64,000 nucleotides of DNA, from assembly GCA_944326245.1 (NCBI GenBank), contig CALVDF010000007.1:50828-114827 (forward strand), in the 5' to 3' direction. Position 1 is the first letter of the stretch; every line of letters begins with the position of its first letter. Below the pieces are notes generated by a model, which saw nothing but the letters and a program-made list of their open reading frames with translations, was not told where the DNA came from and made no database searches. This DNA is from an uncultured Bacteroidales bacterium. Lineage in GTDB: Bacteria > Bacteroidota > Bacteroidia > Bacteroidales > UBA932. A program made the translations under genes and the position numbers. Shown here piece after piece: positions 35,330-45,367 of this stretch.

Positions 35330-37483
35330 ATGAGCAAAGTCAAAAACTTTTCAATCCTTTTGCTCCTTGTACTTCTGGCCTTTTCCTGCTCGAGAAGAGA
35401 GGACAACATTTACGGGCCGGGTATGGGCGGAATCAGAATCGACCTTGCCGCTCAGGCACCTGCTACACGTGCCGAGCTGGAAGACGGTTCGCTCAACGCC
35501 GATGACTTCAAGGTGGAAATAATCAATTCCCAGGGAGTCATATTCAAGCGTTGGGCTACGTTTGCGGAGTACAAGGCACAGGAAAGCACGGCAGTCCAGA
35601 TGAATGCCGGCGGGCCCTACACTCTGAGGGCCACTTTGGGAGATTCTACGGCAAGCGGCTGGAACTCCTGGTTCTTCAAGGGAGAGCAGCAGTTTACGGT
35701 ACTTCCTCAGGAGACGGTGACGGTAGCGGCCGTGTGCCGTATGGCCAATATCAAGGTGGCCGTAAAGTACGGTGAGAATGTCCTGTCGGAGTACACATCC
35801 TATGAGACTACAGTGACCAACAGGCGCGGTTCCCTGGTGTTCGATATGGCGCACAAGGATGAGGCAGGATACATGCCTGCGGATCCTCTTACAGTCGATG
35901 TGGCCCTTACCGACAAGAACGGCAAGACATGGTATTTCCGCAACGGCAGCGAGATTTCGGCTGCTCCCGGAGACTTCATAACCCTGAATCTTGACACGGA
36001 TGCTGTTCCTACCCAGAATATAGGACTTACCATAACGGTTGACCGGACCACCAACGACTCGACCGTGGTCGTGGAGCTCCCTTCATACATGCTGCCGAAG
36101 GATGCGCCAGTGTTGTCTCCAGAGACCGGCGGATTTGATTCGGAGGGCAACCTTTCCATGGTAGAAGGTATCGAACCCAATGCAAATATCTCTTACGAGG
36201 CAGTCAGCGGTCTCGCAGGCTGTGTAATGACGGTCAATTCTTCATACCTGAAATCCCTCGGCTGGCCCGAGACCCTGGATTTCTTCAATCTCAGCGCATC
36301 CGACAAAAATATCATAGACAGGGACGGACTGGTGTACGTAGTGGAGGATGGTCTCAAAATGGGATCCATTGATCTTTCGGCTGTAGCCCGCAAGTTCAGT
36401 TATGTAGAGGATGCGGCGGCCAATGTCCACAGCTTCACTATAAAGCTCACGGACAAGATGGGCAAGACTGTCGAGGCAACATTCAAAATCACTCCGGTCA
36501 AGGCTGAAATATCCCTGGGCGAAATAGCCGAGGGCAATGTATGGGCGGCACGTCTGGAGAATGTGGTACTCAGTACATCCAACGGAGATGTCTCTCTTCT
36601 CTATCCGGAAGTGATGCCGGAAGGCGGAAGCTGGATGAAGCCCAAGTACACATCGTCCGTATCCGGAACATCGAATACGGTGACCATCACAGGACTCACC
36701 CCCGGTACAAAATATTCGGTACGTGCCAGATACAACAACGGTGTCTCTGCCGATGTCCGCGAGGTGGCTACAGAAGCTGCCCAGCAGGTGGAAAATGCAG
36801 GATTCGAGGAGTGGAGTGAATGGGAATATTATGTGAACAAATCCGGACTATTCTGGGGTGATGATGTATATCAGACAAATTATGCACCATACCAACAGGA
36901 AAGTACAAAATGGTGGGACAGTAACAATTCGGAGACAACACCTGGAGACAGAACCAATACTGGTGCGACATACAAAAGTTTCCCTATGGTCAGTTACGTA
37001 GGTGGGAGGAATGGAGGAAGAGCTGCCCAGATGATGTTGATTGCAATAAGCAATTCGGCCACAAGTGGAACGGCGCCATCCCCTACTGTAGGTTTCGGTA
37101 AAGTGTTTACCGGAGTTTATGGAGGCGTACAGGGACGGTCATTTGCTTCGCGTCCCAGTAAACTCAATTTCTGGTATAAATACTCATCCTTTGAATCGGA
37201 CAGTTTCAAGGCATATATCTCGGTCAAGAACGGTGATACAGTGATAGGCGAGGCTACATATTCATCCTCGGACTCCCGTTCTGAATGGACTCAGATGTCA
37301 GTGGATATCGCTTACAGTAGGACAGACCTTAAGGCTGATACCATTTATATTGAATTTGTCAGTGCATCGGACAGCAATAAATGGCAGTACAACATGAGTA
37401 TTGCATATGGCGGTGACAAGACGGCCAATGTCCATGGTGGCAGCATCCTGACAGTGGATGACATAGAACTTATTTACGAATAG
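35330..37483 (+). CDS. DUF4493/PCMD surface lipoprotein
   Basis: A 717-residue lipoprotein (lipobox LLAFSC). A DUF4493 domain (about 30-230) has the usual TRAELEDGSLNADDFKVEI start and a middle CRMANIKVAVKY strand. Ig-like regions follow (about 240-400), then an FN3-type module with ITGLTPGTKYSVRARYNNG near 455. The C-terminus (490-717) is a PCMD-type carbohydrate-associated domain with NAGFEEWSEW, WWDSNN and a final DDIELIYE strand. DUF4493 resembles fimbrillin-like beta-sandwiches. It is probably on the cell surface, but neither fibre formation nor glycan binding is demonstrated. First gene of a six-gene operon. Confidence 0.8.
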   Translation: MSKVKNFSILLLLVLLAFSCSRREDNIYGPGMGGIRIDLAAQAPATRAELEDGSLNADDFKVEIINSQGVIFKRWATFAEYKAQESTAVQMNAGGPYTLRATLGDSTASGWNSWFFKGEQQFTVLPQETVTVAAVCRMANIKVAVKYGENVLSEYTSYETTVTNRRGSLVFDMAHKDEAGYMPADPLTVDVALTDKNGKTWYFRNGSEISAAPGDFITLNLDTDAVPTQNIGLTITVDRTTNDSTVVVELPSYMLPKDAPVLSPETGGFDSEGNLSMVEGIEPNANISYEAVSGLAGCVMTVNSSYLKSLGWPETLDFFNLSASDKNIIDRDGLVYVVEDGLKMGSIDLSAVARKFSYVEDAAANVHSFTIKLTDKMGKTVEATFKITPVKAEISLGEIAEGNVWAARLENVVLSTSNGDVSLLYPEVMPEGGSWMKPKYTSSVSGTSNTVTITGLTPGTKYSVRARYNNGVSADVREVATEAAQQVENAGFEEWSEWEYYVNKSGLFWGDDVYQTNYAPYQQESTKWWDSNNSETTPGDRTNTGATYKSFPMVSYVGGRNGGRAAQMMLIAISNSATSGTAPSPTVGFGKVFTGVYGGVQGRSFASRPSKLNFWYKYSSFESDSFKAYISVKNGDTVIGEATYSSSDSRSEWTQMSVDIAYSRTDLKADTIYIEFVSASDSNKWQYNMSIAYGGDKTANVHGGSILTVDDIELIYE

Positions 37484-37497
37484 TGAAAAATACAGAT

Positions 37498-39033
37498 ATG
37501 AAAAAAATCATTTTAACATCGATTATATTGACGGCTCTCGTGTTCTCAGGGTGCAAGCGCGAGGAGCTGGGGTACGGCAAGACCGAGCAGGTGGAACTGG
37601 CTCTGAGCATTGTATCCGACGAAGAATTCTCCCCTGTACCTGATGAAGGAACCAAGTCCGACGCGGACCTGAACAACAACAATGACGTGAACGAGTATTC
37701 TCTGGCGATAGTCAGGACATCAAGCGGAGAGACGGTAAAGTCATGGGACCGCTTTGCGGATGTACCTACGGTTGTAACTCTTGAACCGGCCGAGTACAGG
37801 GTGGATGCCAAGTCCCCCGGAGACAAGGCTGTGGCATGGGCTCAGCCCAAGTATGCAGGCTCTCAGACGGTCACTGTAGTGGCCGGACAGACCCAGAGCA
37901 TAGCGGTTACATGCGGCATTACCAACATGATGGTGACGGTGAAGTGTACGGAGGCATTCCTGAATGAGATGAATGATGATTTCACTATCACCGTATCGTC
38001 CAAGGACGGTGTGCTGGTATGGGAGAAAAACATTGTGGAAGCCGGAAATTCCGGATTCTTCGATGTAGCCCCTCTTAAGATAGATATTAAGGGTACCCGC
38101 AAGACAGGCGGAAGTATCAACCATCAAGCCAGCATCGAGACAGTGGCAGCAAAGGACCACCATGTGTTCACAGTCGATGCCAGTGAGACAGGCTATATGG
38201 ATTTCACAGACGGCATCAGCATAGATTACAGCCTCAACGGACGTGAGGAGGACATTCATATAGATGGCCTTGAAGAGAATCCTGTGGATGACGAGGTCGC
38301 AGTACCTGAGGTTTCGGCTTCATCGATCGCTGAAGGAGCCGCGGATGTGCCGGTGGAGACAGCATCTGTCGCCATTACCTACACGACCAACGTGTCTGTG
38401 GCATCCGATGCAGCCATAACCCTCAACGACCAGCCTTGTACCGCTTCAGCTTCCGGCAATGTCGTTACTGTCACGCTTCCCGCACTTACTGCCGGAACCT
38501 CATATACCCTTGCCGTACCGGCAGGCGCTGTAACCCGTGCCGGAGCAGCCGATGCCGCAGCCGATGCATTTACCCTGCATTTTACAACTGCAGCAGCCGT
38601 GGAAGAACCTGAGGAACCCAATATTACGATAACCGCTACGGCCGGGCTGGATGAGCCTGTGACATACAGCAAGGCAAGTTTGCCGTCAGAGTTCAATCTC
38701 ACAGTAGAGGCTCCTGCCGGTATAGCCAATTTCATTGTAGATGTGAAGTCCGCTGGTTTAAGGGCTCTTCTGGACACGGTGTTGGGTACGGTGCCGGAAA
38801 AAGACAGATACACTGTGGATCTGGCGAATATGGACGCGCTGAAGCTGGGCTTCTGGGGCGAGCTGTTCGGAATATCTGATAATTCCGATGTCAAAGGACA
38901 GACGTCAAAAACATTTGCAATCGGAGCGTTCCTTGAGGCGATGCCGGTAGAGACAAACAAGATCGGTGTAAAAATAATAGATAGTGAGGGCGCATCATTG
39001 TCCAAAACCCTTACCATAATAATGACGGAATAG
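37498..39033 (+). CDS. DUF4493 lipoprotein with Ig-like domain
   Basis: A 511-residue lipoprotein (lipobox ALVFSGC). The N-terminal 220 residues are a DUF4493 domain (TKSDADLNNNNDVNEYSLAI, CGITNMMVTVKC). Residues 255-370 form a bacterial Ig-like domain rich in Ala/Thr, with LTAGTSYTLAVPAGAVTRAG. The last 130 residues have an IVDVKSAGLRALLDTVLGTV segment similar to the middle domain of its neighbours. It lacks the PCMD domain present in genes on both sides. The ATG at 37498 is preferred; a GTG at 37483 would overlap the preceding stop. Confidence 0.72.
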   Translation: MKKIILTSIILTALVFSGCKREELGYGKTEQVELALSIVSDEEFSPVPDEGTKSDADLNNNNDVNEYSLAIVRTSSGETVKSWDRFADVPTVVTLEPAEYRVDAKSPGDKAVAWAQPKYAGSQTVTVVAGQTQSIAVTCGITNMMVTVKCTEAFLNEMNDDFTITVSSKDGVLVWEKNIVEAGNSGFFDVAPLKIDIKGTRKTGGSINHQASIETVAAKDHHVFTVDASETGYMDFTDGISIDYSLNGREEDIHIDGLEENPVDDEVAVPEVSASSIAEGAADVPVETASVAITYTTNVSVASDAAITLNDQPCTASASGNVVTVTLPALTAGTSYTLAVPAGAVTRAGAADAAADAFTLHFTTAAAVEEPEEPNITITATAGLDEPVTYSKASLPSEFNLTVEAPAGIANFIVDVKSAGLRALLDTVLGTVPEKDRYTVDLANMDALKLGFWGELFGISDNSDVKGQTSKTFAIGAFLEAMPVETNKIGVKIIDSEGASLSKTLTIIMTE

Positions 39034-39037
39034 CACT

Positions 39038-41170
39038 ATGAACAGAAGTTTCAGATACATCACGCTGACAGCCATCATGGCACTGTCACTCCTTTCCTGC
39101 AGCAGGAAGGAGAACGGGGTGCTGCTGTCCAGAGGTGAGGGGCTTCTGACTCTGGAGTTCGGGTACGATCTCAGTCTCTCCCCCGTAACCAGGGCGGAGA
39201 GTCAGGACGATATGACTTTCAAGGTGGAGGTCATAGATATCCAGAGCGGAGTTATAGTCAAGACAGTCGACGACCATCACACCCTGCAGAATGAACCCAT
39301 AACCCTTCGAGAGGGCAATTATATCATAAAGGCTTCCAACGGTACGGATGTAGAGGCCGGTTTTGATTCCCCTTATTTCGAGGGACGCGATACTGTCGCC
39401 GTCGTGGCAGGACAGGAGGCAAGTTCCATGATAACCTGTACCATGGCAAATGTCAAGGTTACGGTATCATTTTCGGATGCCGTCAAACAGAATTTCTCCA
39501 AGTATTCAGTGGATGTGACCAACGGGCTTCCCAACGGTACGTTGACCTATGACGGAGAGACTCTTGCCGGACAGGGCTATTTCAAGGCTACCGGATCACT
39601 GGTATGGACCATTACGATGACCAATACCGACGACACGGAATACGAACCCATTACCAACGAGATAACGAATGTCAAGCCTCGTGACTATTACAATATCCAT
39701 TTCGACATCAACGGTTCCGGAAGTGCTACACAGGAAGGAGGTGTCTCTGTCCGCATCAGTGTGGACGGAACAGTCAACGAGCAGTCTCACGATCTGAATG
39801 TCAACCTCAACAAGGCACCGGAACCAGTAGTGACCGAGGCCAGCGGAGCAGATCTGACAGATGTGGTCAGGGCTGCTCAGGGTGTGGGTCTTGTCGGGCT
39901 TTTCAGACTCAAGGCAGAGGCCGGATTCAAGCGTGTGTCCCTTACACACAGTTCCGAAGCAGTGACGGCTCTTGGCATCCCGGGAACTGTCGACATTCTG
40001 GCATCTGAAGCCGGAGTCAGGGAAGCAGCGGCAGCTGCCGGCCTGACGTGGTCAGACTGTGCGGAGGGGGAGACCGGGGCGGAAATAGACATGCGCCAGC
40101 TGCTGTCATCCCGTCTTGCCATCGGTACTTATGAGTTTGCTGTCAACATATTGGATATGCAGAGCCAGTATGTGTCAACCAAGATAACCGTTAAAGTCGT
40201 TCCCAATGTGGAAGTATCGACAATCAGTACCAATCCATGGGCCAAGTTTGTGTATGTATATGCCCAGTACAACACTGAGTCGGAGCCTGAAGGCTTGGGA
40301 TTCGAGTGGCGCAAGGCCGGAGAAAGTGCATGGAATCCCTTCTCAGGGGAACTGACCAAAGAGGGAACTGCATATTCGGCCAGGATAGGCGGACTGGAGC
40401 CTTCCACACAGTATGAGGTAAGGGCAATAACGGCTGCCGAGCAGAGTGATGACAACATAATGTCATTTACAACGCAGGCCGCGGATCAGCTGCCCAACTT
40501 CAGTTTCGACAACTGGTATAAGGACGGCAAGAACTGGTATGCCAATGCCGATATGGGTGATAATTATTTCTGGGATTCCGGAAATAAGGGCGCGAACACT
40601 CTTTCTGAGGTCAACCCCACTTCCCCCGAGGAGACATTTGTCGTCAGCGGCAAGGCCGTGAGGATGGAATCCAAGTATGTAATCCTGGCGTTCGCCGGCG
40701 GTAATATCTATTCCGGCTCGTTCGGATCTGTCTCCGGTTTAGGTGCATCCATCAACTTCGGACGTCCCTATACCAGCCGTCCCTCGGCTTTGCACGGATG
40801 GTACTCTTATGCGCCGAAAGCTATAGACAAGGTCAAGGCTCCCTACGAGGACCTTAAAGGAACGATGGACGTCGGCAAGATATACGTAGCCCTGACGGAC
40901 TGGAGCTCACCTTTCAATGTGAATACCAATACCGGAACATTCTTCGTCCCCGACGAGGACCCGGCAGTCATCGCCTACGGCGAGCTCGAGATTCCCGAGA
41001 ATTCCAACGGCGAGTATAAGGAGTTTACCATCAATCTCGAATACCGCGACCTTGAGCGCAAGCCTACCCATGTCTTAGTAGTGGCTACCGCCAGCAAGTA
41101 CGCTGATTACTTCACCGGCGGTGTGGGCAGTGTCATGTACATCGACGAATTTGAGTTCCTCTTCGAATGA
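39038..41170 (+). CDS. DUF4493/PCMD surface lipoprotein (paralogue)
   Basis: A 710-residue lipoprotein (lipobox LSLLSC) with the same plan as the first gene of the operon: DUF4493 (about 25-240, TRAESQDDMTFKVEVIDIQSG), an Ig-like middle, an FN3-type IGGLEPSTQYEVRAITAAE near 455, and a C-terminal PCMD-like domain (LPNFSFDNW, YFWDSGNKG, RPSALHGWYSYAPKAID, FTGGVGSVMYIDEFEFLFE). The PCMD part closely resembles that of the gene at 41955, so the operon grew by duplication. Its stop overlaps the next start as ATGA. Confidence 0.8.
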   Translation: MNRSFRYITLTAIMALSLLSCSRKENGVLLSRGEGLLTLEFGYDLSLSPVTRAESQDDMTFKVEVIDIQSGVIVKTVDDHHTLQNEPITLREGNYIIKASNGTDVEAGFDSPYFEGRDTVAVVAGQEASSMITCTMANVKVTVSFSDAVKQNFSKYSVDVTNGLPNGTLTYDGETLAGQGYFKATGSLVWTITMTNTDDTEYEPITNEITNVKPRDYYNIHFDINGSGSATQEGGVSVRISVDGTVNEQSHDLNVNLNKAPEPVVTEASGADLTDVVRAAQGVGLVGLFRLKAEAGFKRVSLTHSSEAVTALGIPGTVDILASEAGVREAAAAAGLTWSDCAEGETGAEIDMRQLLSSRLAIGTYEFAVNILDMQSQYVSTKITVKVVPNVEVSTISTNPWAKFVYVYAQYNTESEPEGLGFEWRKAGESAWNPFSGELTKEGTAYSARIGGLEPSTQYEVRAITAAEQSDDNIMSFTTQAADQLPNFSFDNWYKDGKNWYANADMGDNYFWDSGNKGANTLSEVNPTSPEETFVVSGKAVRMESKYVILAFAGGNIYSGSFGSVSGLGASINFGRPYTSRPSALHGWYSYAPKAIDKVKAPYEDLKGTMDVGKIYVALTDWSSPFNVNTNTGTFFVPDEDPAVIAYGELEIPENSNGEYKEFTINLEYRDLERKPTHVLVVATASKYADYFTGGVGSVMYIDEFEFLFE

Positions 41171-41958
41171 GAAATGTCTATAAAACGATAATAGGTCTGA
41201 TACTTCTTGCAGCGGTGTCCGCAGGCAGTGCGGGCGCCGCCGGGAAGTTCGACCGCGGTCTGGGATTCCGGGATGCTCCGGTGTTCATGCCCAAGGGACA
41301 GCTGATGTTCGGAGGTTCCGTATCCTACAGGGACTACAACTTCTACGACTACAAGTTCATAATTCTGGACAACATGAATATCAGTGCCTATACGCTGGCG
41401 GCTACCCCGTACGTGTATTATTCCTTTGCCAAAAACATGGCGGTGGGAGTGAAGTTTTCGTACCAGCGGACACTGGGCAGGATAGACGAGACCAGTCTGT
41501 CCCTGTCTCCAGACCTGAGTTTCGGGATATCCGACTTCTACATGCTTCAGCATACTTATTACGGATCGTTGTCCTACCGTTACTATATCCCGCTGGGACG
41601 CAGCAAGGTGTTCGGCCTGTTCAGCGACATATCCCTGAATTTCGGGGCCGGGCAGGGCAAGACTGTCAACGGGAAGGGAGAGTCAATGACAGGAACGTTC
41701 CAGAATATTCTGGATCTGGGCATAGACGTTATTCCGGGCATAGTCGTCTTCGTGACCAACGAGATGTCCGTAGAGGCGTCAGTGGGTATTCTGGGACTGG
41801 AGTGGAAACGTATAGACCAGACTACAAATCAGGTATATCAGGGACGTTACGAGACTTCGAAGGCCAACTTCAAGCTCAATCTGCTCTCGATCAACATAGG
41901 TGTGAACTTCGTTCTCCCGATAGGCAGAGACAAGTCAGTGCAGACGAAAAAGAAATGA
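41167..41958 (+). CDS. Outer-membrane beta-barrel-like protein
   Basis: A 263-residue exported protein (signal peptide ending GSAGA). The mature part is a series of amphipathic strands with alternating aromatic residues (MFGGSVSYRDYNFYDY, YYGSLSYRYYIPLG, FSDISLNFGAG) and a C-terminal SINIGVNFVLPIG, all typical of small outer-membrane barrels. It is embedded between surface lipoprotein genes with ATGA overlaps at both ends, so it may anchor or assemble them. No enzymatic motif is seen. Confidence 0.72.
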   Translation: MRNVYKTIIGLILLAAVSAGSAGAAGKFDRGLGFRDAPVFMPKGQLMFGGSVSYRDYNFYDYKFIILDNMNISAYTLAATPYVYYSFAKNMAVGVKFSYQRTLGRIDETSLSLSPDLSFGISDFYMLQHTYYGSLSYRYYIPLGRSKVFGLFSDISLNFGAGQGKTVNGKGESMTGTFQNILDLGIDVIPGIVVFVTNEMSVEASVGILGLEWKRIDQTTNQVYQGRYETSKANFKLNLLSINIGVNFVLPIGRDKSVQTKKK

Positions 41959-43568
41959 CAATGAAAGAGAAGGTTCCTATGAGATGGCTGACGGCCATGC
42001 TGCTGGCCGGCGTTGTTGCCGGCTGCATCAAAAATGACATACCGTATCCCAGGCTTCTTGGCAAGATTACCGCTTTTGAGGTGCAGGGGCAGTTGGGAGA
42101 GGCTGTTATAGACAGTGTCGCCAGGACCGTTACGGTGGATATGGTGGATACGGCCGTGCTGTCGTCTCTGCGTCTTCTGCGCTTCGAACTGTCTGATCAT
42201 GCTACAGTGTCACCGGCGCTTGACAGTATCATAGACCTGTCGACCCCCAAGACCTATACGTTGACCACCTGGCCGGACCAGAGCTATGAGTGGACCATAA
42301 CGGCTACCCAGACAGTGGAGAGGTATATAAGGGTGCAGAACCAGGTAGGCGAGGCAGAGTTCAACGCCGACGAGCATTATGCCTTGTTCTATGTTACGTT
42401 CGAACAGCCACTGGAGTCGGTGACTATCACAGATATGAAGCTCGGGCCGTCCAATTCGGTCATCGAGCCGGATCCGGCTGTGGTCCATGATTTCTCCATA
42501 GCGCAGCGTTTTACCGTAAAATACAGGGATGTAGAGGAACTGTGGACTGTGGTCGCATATCAGAAGGAGTCAACGCTGGAGACCGGAGCTGCGGATGCCT
42601 GGGCTACGGTAGCCTATCTCTCCGGGACAATTCCGGCGGGAGCGGGCGAGGCCGGTTTCCGGTACCGTACGTCATCGTCTGACCAGTGGAATGATGTTCC
42701 GCCTTCGGCAGTGAAAGTAGAGGGTACGGCGGTGTCTGCTTTGCTGGAGGGTCTGCAGCCGGGAACCGAATATGTGTACAGAATCTGCGCGGGAACCGAA
42801 GAAGGACCCGAAGTGACATTTACTACCGAACAGGCACTTCAGATGCCCAATATGAGCTTTGATGCGTGGAACACTACGGACGGGGTAGTATATCCCAATG
42901 CCACCCAGGCTGACCCGTGGTGGGATTCCGGCAACACAGGAGCCAGGCTGGGAGGCAAGACTCCAACATCGCAGGAAACCTCCTTCCTGGCAGTCTCCGG
43001 GGAGGGAAAGAGTGCGGCCCGCCTCGAGACGGTCAATGCCATAATCGCCATGGCAGGAGGCAATGTGTTTTCAGGGCATTTCGGCAGTGTTCAGGGACTG
43101 GGTGCGGAGGTCTTCTTCGGACGGCCGTTCGAGACACGTCCTCTGAGACTTACCGGTTATTACAGCTATGCACCCAAGGCGATTGACAATGTCAAGCCGC
43201 CTCAGAACGTGACTCTGCCTTTCGACCGCAATACCATCGGCGGCCGCATGGACAGGTGTCATATTTTCGTCTATGTCACCGCATGGGACGGTCCTTACAG
43301 AGTCAATACCACAGAACACAGATATCTGGATATAAACGATCCGGGTGTAATAGGTTACGGGGAACTGATCGACAGTGTAGGAACCGGCGGACAATACCGG
43401 CAGTTCTCGATTGACATAAAATACCGCGACAACCGGAAACCTACTTATTGTGCGGTTGTGGCAGTTGCAAGCCAGTATGCGGACTTTTTTACAGGAGGTA
43501 TCGGCAGCCTGATGTACGTAGACGAATTTGCATTTGATTACGACGGCATACCCGTATGGGAGGAGTAG
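41955..43568 (+). CDS. PCMD domain surface lipoprotein
   Basis: A 537-residue lipoprotein with a lipobox GVVAGC. The first 200 residues hold Ig-like strands with a TWPDQSYEWTITATQ segment typical of DUF5018-like domains. An FN3-type LEGLQPGTEYVYRICAG lies near 265, and the C-terminal 250 residues form a PCMD domain (MPNMSFDAW, WWDSGNTGARLGG, FFGRPFETRPLRLTGYY, FTGGIGSLMYVDEFAF). The start at 41955 overlaps the preceding stop as ATGA; 41961 or 41979 would also work. Its end overlaps the radical SAM gene by 13 bp. Confidence 0.78.
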   Translation: MTMKEKVPMRWLTAMLLAGVVAGCIKNDIPYPRLLGKITAFEVQGQLGEAVIDSVARTVTVDMVDTAVLSSLRLLRFELSDHATVSPALDSIIDLSTPKTYTLTTWPDQSYEWTITATQTVERYIRVQNQVGEAEFNADEHYALFYVTFEQPLESVTITDMKLGPSNSVIEPDPAVVHDFSIAQRFTVKYRDVEELWTVVAYQKESTLETGAADAWATVAYLSGTIPAGAGEAGFRYRTSSSDQWNDVPPSAVKVEGTAVSALLEGLQPGTEYVYRICAGTEEGPEVTFTTEQALQMPNMSFDAWNTTDGVVYPNATQADPWWDSGNTGARLGGKTPTSQETSFLAVSGEGKSAARLETVNAIIAMAGGNVFSGHFGSVQGLGAEVFFGRPFETRPLRLTGYYSYAPKAIDNVKPPQNVTLPFDRNTIGGRMDRCHIFVYVTAWDGPYRVNTTEHRYLDINDPGVIGYGELIDSVGTGGQYRQFSIDIKYRDNRKPTYCAVVAVASQYADFFTGGIGSLMYVDEFAFDYDGIPVWEE

Positions 43569-44812
43569 GCGGGACCATAACTCTGTCCGAGGCCTCCAGA
43601 TTCGGCCACAGTACCGCCTTCAGCCTGATGCTGAAGCCTGTGGGCTCCAGGTGCAATCTGCGGTGCTCCTATTGCTATTATCTTGACAAGGCTTCCCTCT
43701 ACGGGGGGCGCGAGCCGGTGATGGATGCCAGGCTGCTGGAAAAGTGCATAAGCGGTTTCTGTGCATCTTGCGATCTGCCTGAGCTGACAGTGGAGTGGCA
43801 CGGAGGCGAGCCGTTGCTGGCCGGAATGGAATTTTTCCGCAGGGCATTGGATCTGGAGAGGAAATATTCCGGAGGAAGGCCTGTACACAACACGGTTCAG
43901 ACCAACGGGACTTTGCTGGACGGTGAGTGGGCTGCATTTTTCAGGGACAACGGTTTTCTGGTAGGACTTTCCCTAGACGGTCCGGAGGATGTCCATGACC
44001 GTTTCCGCCGTACTGCGGGCGGCGTCGGTACCTTCGGCAAGGTGATGCACGGGCTGGAAGCTCTGCTCCGTGCCGGTACTGAGTTCAATACCCTCACCAC
44101 CGTCAGCAAGGCGGGGGAGGGACGCGGAGCGGAGGTGTACCGCTTCCTGAAGGCGGCCGGGTCCCGGTATATGCAGTTCATGCCTGTATATGAGCATATT
44201 ATACAGATGTCGCACAGTTCTTCCGGTGCGTCCTGTATCGCCCCTCCGTCAGCGGAGAAATCCGTTCCGGCACCGTGGTCAGTGGCTCCTGAGGCATTCG
44301 GCCGTTATATGTGCGACATTTTTGATAGCTGGGTCTGCGGGGATGTCGGACAGTATTTTGTCCTGACTTTTGATGCAGCCCTGTCTTCATGGTGCGGAGT
44401 TCAGCCCGGGATATGCTCATTCTGCGAAAGTTGCGGAGGTAACCTGACAGTAGAGCACAACGGGGACATCTACCCCTGCGACCATTTTGTCTATCCCCAG
44501 TGGAGGCTGGGCAATATCCGGGATATTTCCCTGAGGGATGCGGCGACATCCGGACGGCTGGCCTCTTTCGGAGTGTCCAAGCGCAATTCTCTCCCTCCAG
44601 TATGCCTGCGTTGTGAGTGGATGCCCGCATGCTGCGGCGGCTGTCCCAAGCACCGGGTTGTATCATCATCCGGAGACAGCAGGCCACTAAATGCGCTGTG
44701 CTCCGGTTACCGTCTGTTCTACAGCCATATTGCACCGGTGATGGATAAAATGAAAGCCCTGCTTTCTGAGGGCAGGGCTCCGTCTGAACTGAATTTGTCC
44801 GATATTCAGTAG
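43556..44812 (+). CDS. Radical SAM anaerobic sulfatase-maturating enzyme
   Basis: A 418-residue radical SAM/SPASM protein. The SAM-cluster motif is CNLRCSYCYY (Cys33, Cys37, Cys40), followed by WHGGEPLL and LSLDGPEDVHD. The SPASM region has CESCGGNLTVEHNGDIYPCDHFVYP and CLRCEWMPACCGGCPKHR, the arrangement of anaerobic sulfatase maturases, which convert an active-site Ser or Cys to formylglycine. It ends a surface-lipoprotein operon with no sulfatase in it; a Ser-type sulfatase lies about 9.4 kb downstream. Another peptide substrate is possible but the fit to the maturase family is close. Confidence 0.85.
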   Translation: MGGVGGTITLSEASRFGHSTAFSLMLKPVGSRCNLRCSYCYYLDKASLYGGREPVMDARLLEKCISGFCASCDLPELTVEWHGGEPLLAGMEFFRRALDLERKYSGGRPVHNTVQTNGTLLDGEWAAFFRDNGFLVGLSLDGPEDVHDRFRRTAGGVGTFGKVMHGLEALLRAGTEFNTLTTVSKAGEGRGAEVYRFLKAAGSRYMQFMPVYEHIIQMSHSSSGASCIAPPSAEKSVPAPWSVAPEAFGRYMCDIFDSWVCGDVGQYFVLTFDAALSSWCGVQPGICSFCESCGGNLTVEHNGDIYPCDHFVYPQWRLGNIRDISLRDAATSGRLASFGVSKRNSLPPVCLRCEWMPACCGGCPKHRVVSSSGDSRPLNALCSGYRLFYSHIAPVMDKMKALLSEGRAPSELNLSDIQ

Positions 44813-44817
44813 GATTC

Positions 44818-45327
44818 TTATTCTGCAGAGGGTCTCGTCCCGTTGAATGTTGCAGTCAGACTTATGGGAGAGCCAATGAGTTCGGTGTCTATGTCTATTT
44901 CCAGTGACAGGACTGTGGGGCTGATTGTCCCTGACGTGATTCTGGTATCAGCCGATACCTCAATCTCTCCCAGGGAACCAAAGTCAATGGAAAATCCGAT
45001 GTTGCCGCTTCCTTCCAGAGAGAAACTGTTGTCTGCAGGTGTCAGTGTGCAGCCGGAGAGGGTCACATCACCGACATCGAATGACATGTATTGGAAGTTA
45101 TTGATGGTGAGATTTACCGTGTTTTCAGACACTTTGTCCACGACAATGTCGGTTGCGTAGGGCTCTCCAGGCATGCCTTCCATAGCGAGTTCAAGCTCAC
45201 CGTTGTAGGTTCCTGTAACATCGTCAACGGAGATGGATTCGGAATTGTTGTTTTCCTCACAGGATGTGAGGACGGGAAATGCCGCAACCGCGGAGGCGAT
45301 GATTGCGATAATAGTGGTTCTTTTCAT
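44818..45327 (-). CDS. Calycin-like domain lipoprotein
   Basis: A 169-residue lipoprotein (lipobox PVLTSC). After a short linker the mature protein is a single calycin/lipocalin-like domain: VTGTYNGELELAMEG, TVNLTINNFQYMSFDVGDV, and a final SLTATFNGTRP. The same module occurs in the centre of the larger lipoprotein just upstream on this strand. The ATG at 45327 is chosen because a start 21 bases earlier adds non-signal residues. Convergent with the radical SAM gene, 5 bp apart. Confidence 0.72.
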   Translation of the reverse strand: MKRTTIIAIIASAVAAFPVLTSCEENNNSESISVDDVTGTYNGELELAMEGMPGEPYATDIVVDKVSENTVNLTINNFQYMSFDVGDVTLSGCTLTPADNSFSLEGSGNIGFSIDFGSLGEIEVSADTRITSGTISPTVLSLEIDIDTELIGSPISLTATFNGTRPSAE

Positions 45328-45367
45328 GCCGTTGTAATAAATCAGCAAGGTCCATAGGTTTATAAAT

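Noticed and set aside
43556..44812. Radical SAM gene as part of a RiPP (modified peptide) pathway
   Set aside because: The SPASM cysteine pattern and flanking residues match sulfatase maturases, and no short precursor peptide lies beside it.
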